Source: Fervidifonticultor_A sp037443565 (lineage in GTDB: Bacteria > Sysuimicrobiota > Sysuimicrobiia > Sysuimicrobiales > Humicultoraceae). From it: DNA of 64,000 nt. Under the pieces are notes generated by a model. That model ran no database searches, was not told where the DNA came from, and worked only from the letters and a program-made list of their open reading frames with translations. The translations under genes were made by a program, and so were the position numbers. The DNA is taken from contig JBBIOB010000009.1 of the NCBI GenBank assembly GCA_037443565.1, forward strand, positions 3,416 through 67,415. Direction: 5' to 3'. Shown here in pieces: positions 63,925 to 64,000 of the stretch. Each line of letters begins with the position of its first letter. The stretch's first letter is position 1.

Positions 63925-64000
63925 GCGCGCGCACCGCGACGGCCGCAGCGCTGCTGGCCTGCGTGCTGGTGGCAGTTCTCGGGGCGCCGGCGGCCGCCTC
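63921..64000 (+). CDS. Exported protein, 5' fragment (cut by window end)
   Basis: GTG at 63921 overlaps the roadblock stop. The 26 codons seen (SARTATAAALLACVLVAVLG then APAAAS) form a signal peptide. Nothing can be said about the mature protein. Confidence 0.6.
   Translation, partial: MSARTATAAALLACVLVAVLGAPAAA

Overview
The window is about 70 percent G+C, densely coded, and reads as ordinary chromosome; no plasmid, phage, insertion sequence or CRISPR array is visible. Two conserved gene orders, alaS-ruvX-DUF1292-mltG and rpsU-yqeY, are those known from Firmicutes such as Bacillus. A CIRCE-like operator precedes groEL, and the cell-wall amidase carries copper-amine-oxidase-like and AMIN domains. 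Together these suggest a high-GC, deep-branching lineage near Firmicutes or Armatimonadota (for example an uncultured candidate phylum). That placement is inference; there is no 16S rRNA here to settle it.

Layout. 1-5.3 kb: 3' end of a molybdopterin oxidoreductase, a nitroreductase, panB translationally coupled to an unrecognised 437-aa protein, then two damaged genes (a frameshifted universal stress protein and a PgsB/deacylase chimera). 5.4-12.7 kb: central carbon metabolism (malic enzyme-phosphotransacetylase fusion, pyruvate kinase), a membrane spermidine-synthase-like protein and an M3 peptidase. 12.7-19.9 kb: flavin oxidoreductase, amidase, RNase PH, RdgB and a DUF885 peptidase. 20-22.9 kb: feoB-feoA iron uptake, a cupin gene and tRNA-Pro. 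23.1-27 kb: VapBC-like toxin-antitoxin, two-subunit class I fumarase, a DksA-like protein and a secreted protein. 27.1-32.5 kb: a coupled MoxR-DUF58-VWA-VWA (Bat-type) operon, an MFS transporter and tRNA-Arg. 32.7-38.4 kb: PEP-CTERM lipoprotein, dipeptidase, EamA exporter, tartrate/malate-type dehydrogenase coupled to a subtilase, and tRNA-His. 38.6-42.1 kb: a cluster of unknown function containing a secreted repeat protein, two DUF2589 proteins and two uncharacterised partners; this is the best candidate for an undescribed system. 42.1-46.7 kb: gene remnants, hydrolase, Gfo/Idh/MocA oxidoreductase, and an Ig-like ORF separated from a PilB ATPase by one in-frame TAG. 46.7-50.8 kb: groEL, a DUF881 protein and thiolase. 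50.9-53.6 kb: rpsU-yqeY, Nudix hydrolase and aminotransferase. 53.7-62.5 kb: a dipeptide-type ABC transporter running into alaS-ruvX-DUF1292-mltG-yqeG. 62.5-64 kb: a degenerate GGDEF protein divergent from a roadblock-like protein.

Genome style. Many neighbours overlap by 4 nt (GTGA, ATGA, TTGA), implying translational coupling. Several monocistronic genes have a TANNNT -10 hexamer exactly 6 nt before the start codon, the geometry of leaderless mRNAs. GTG starts are common. Perfect GC hairpins separate most convergent gene pairs. No stretch longer than about 350 bases lacks a gene; the longest is the rpsU leader region.
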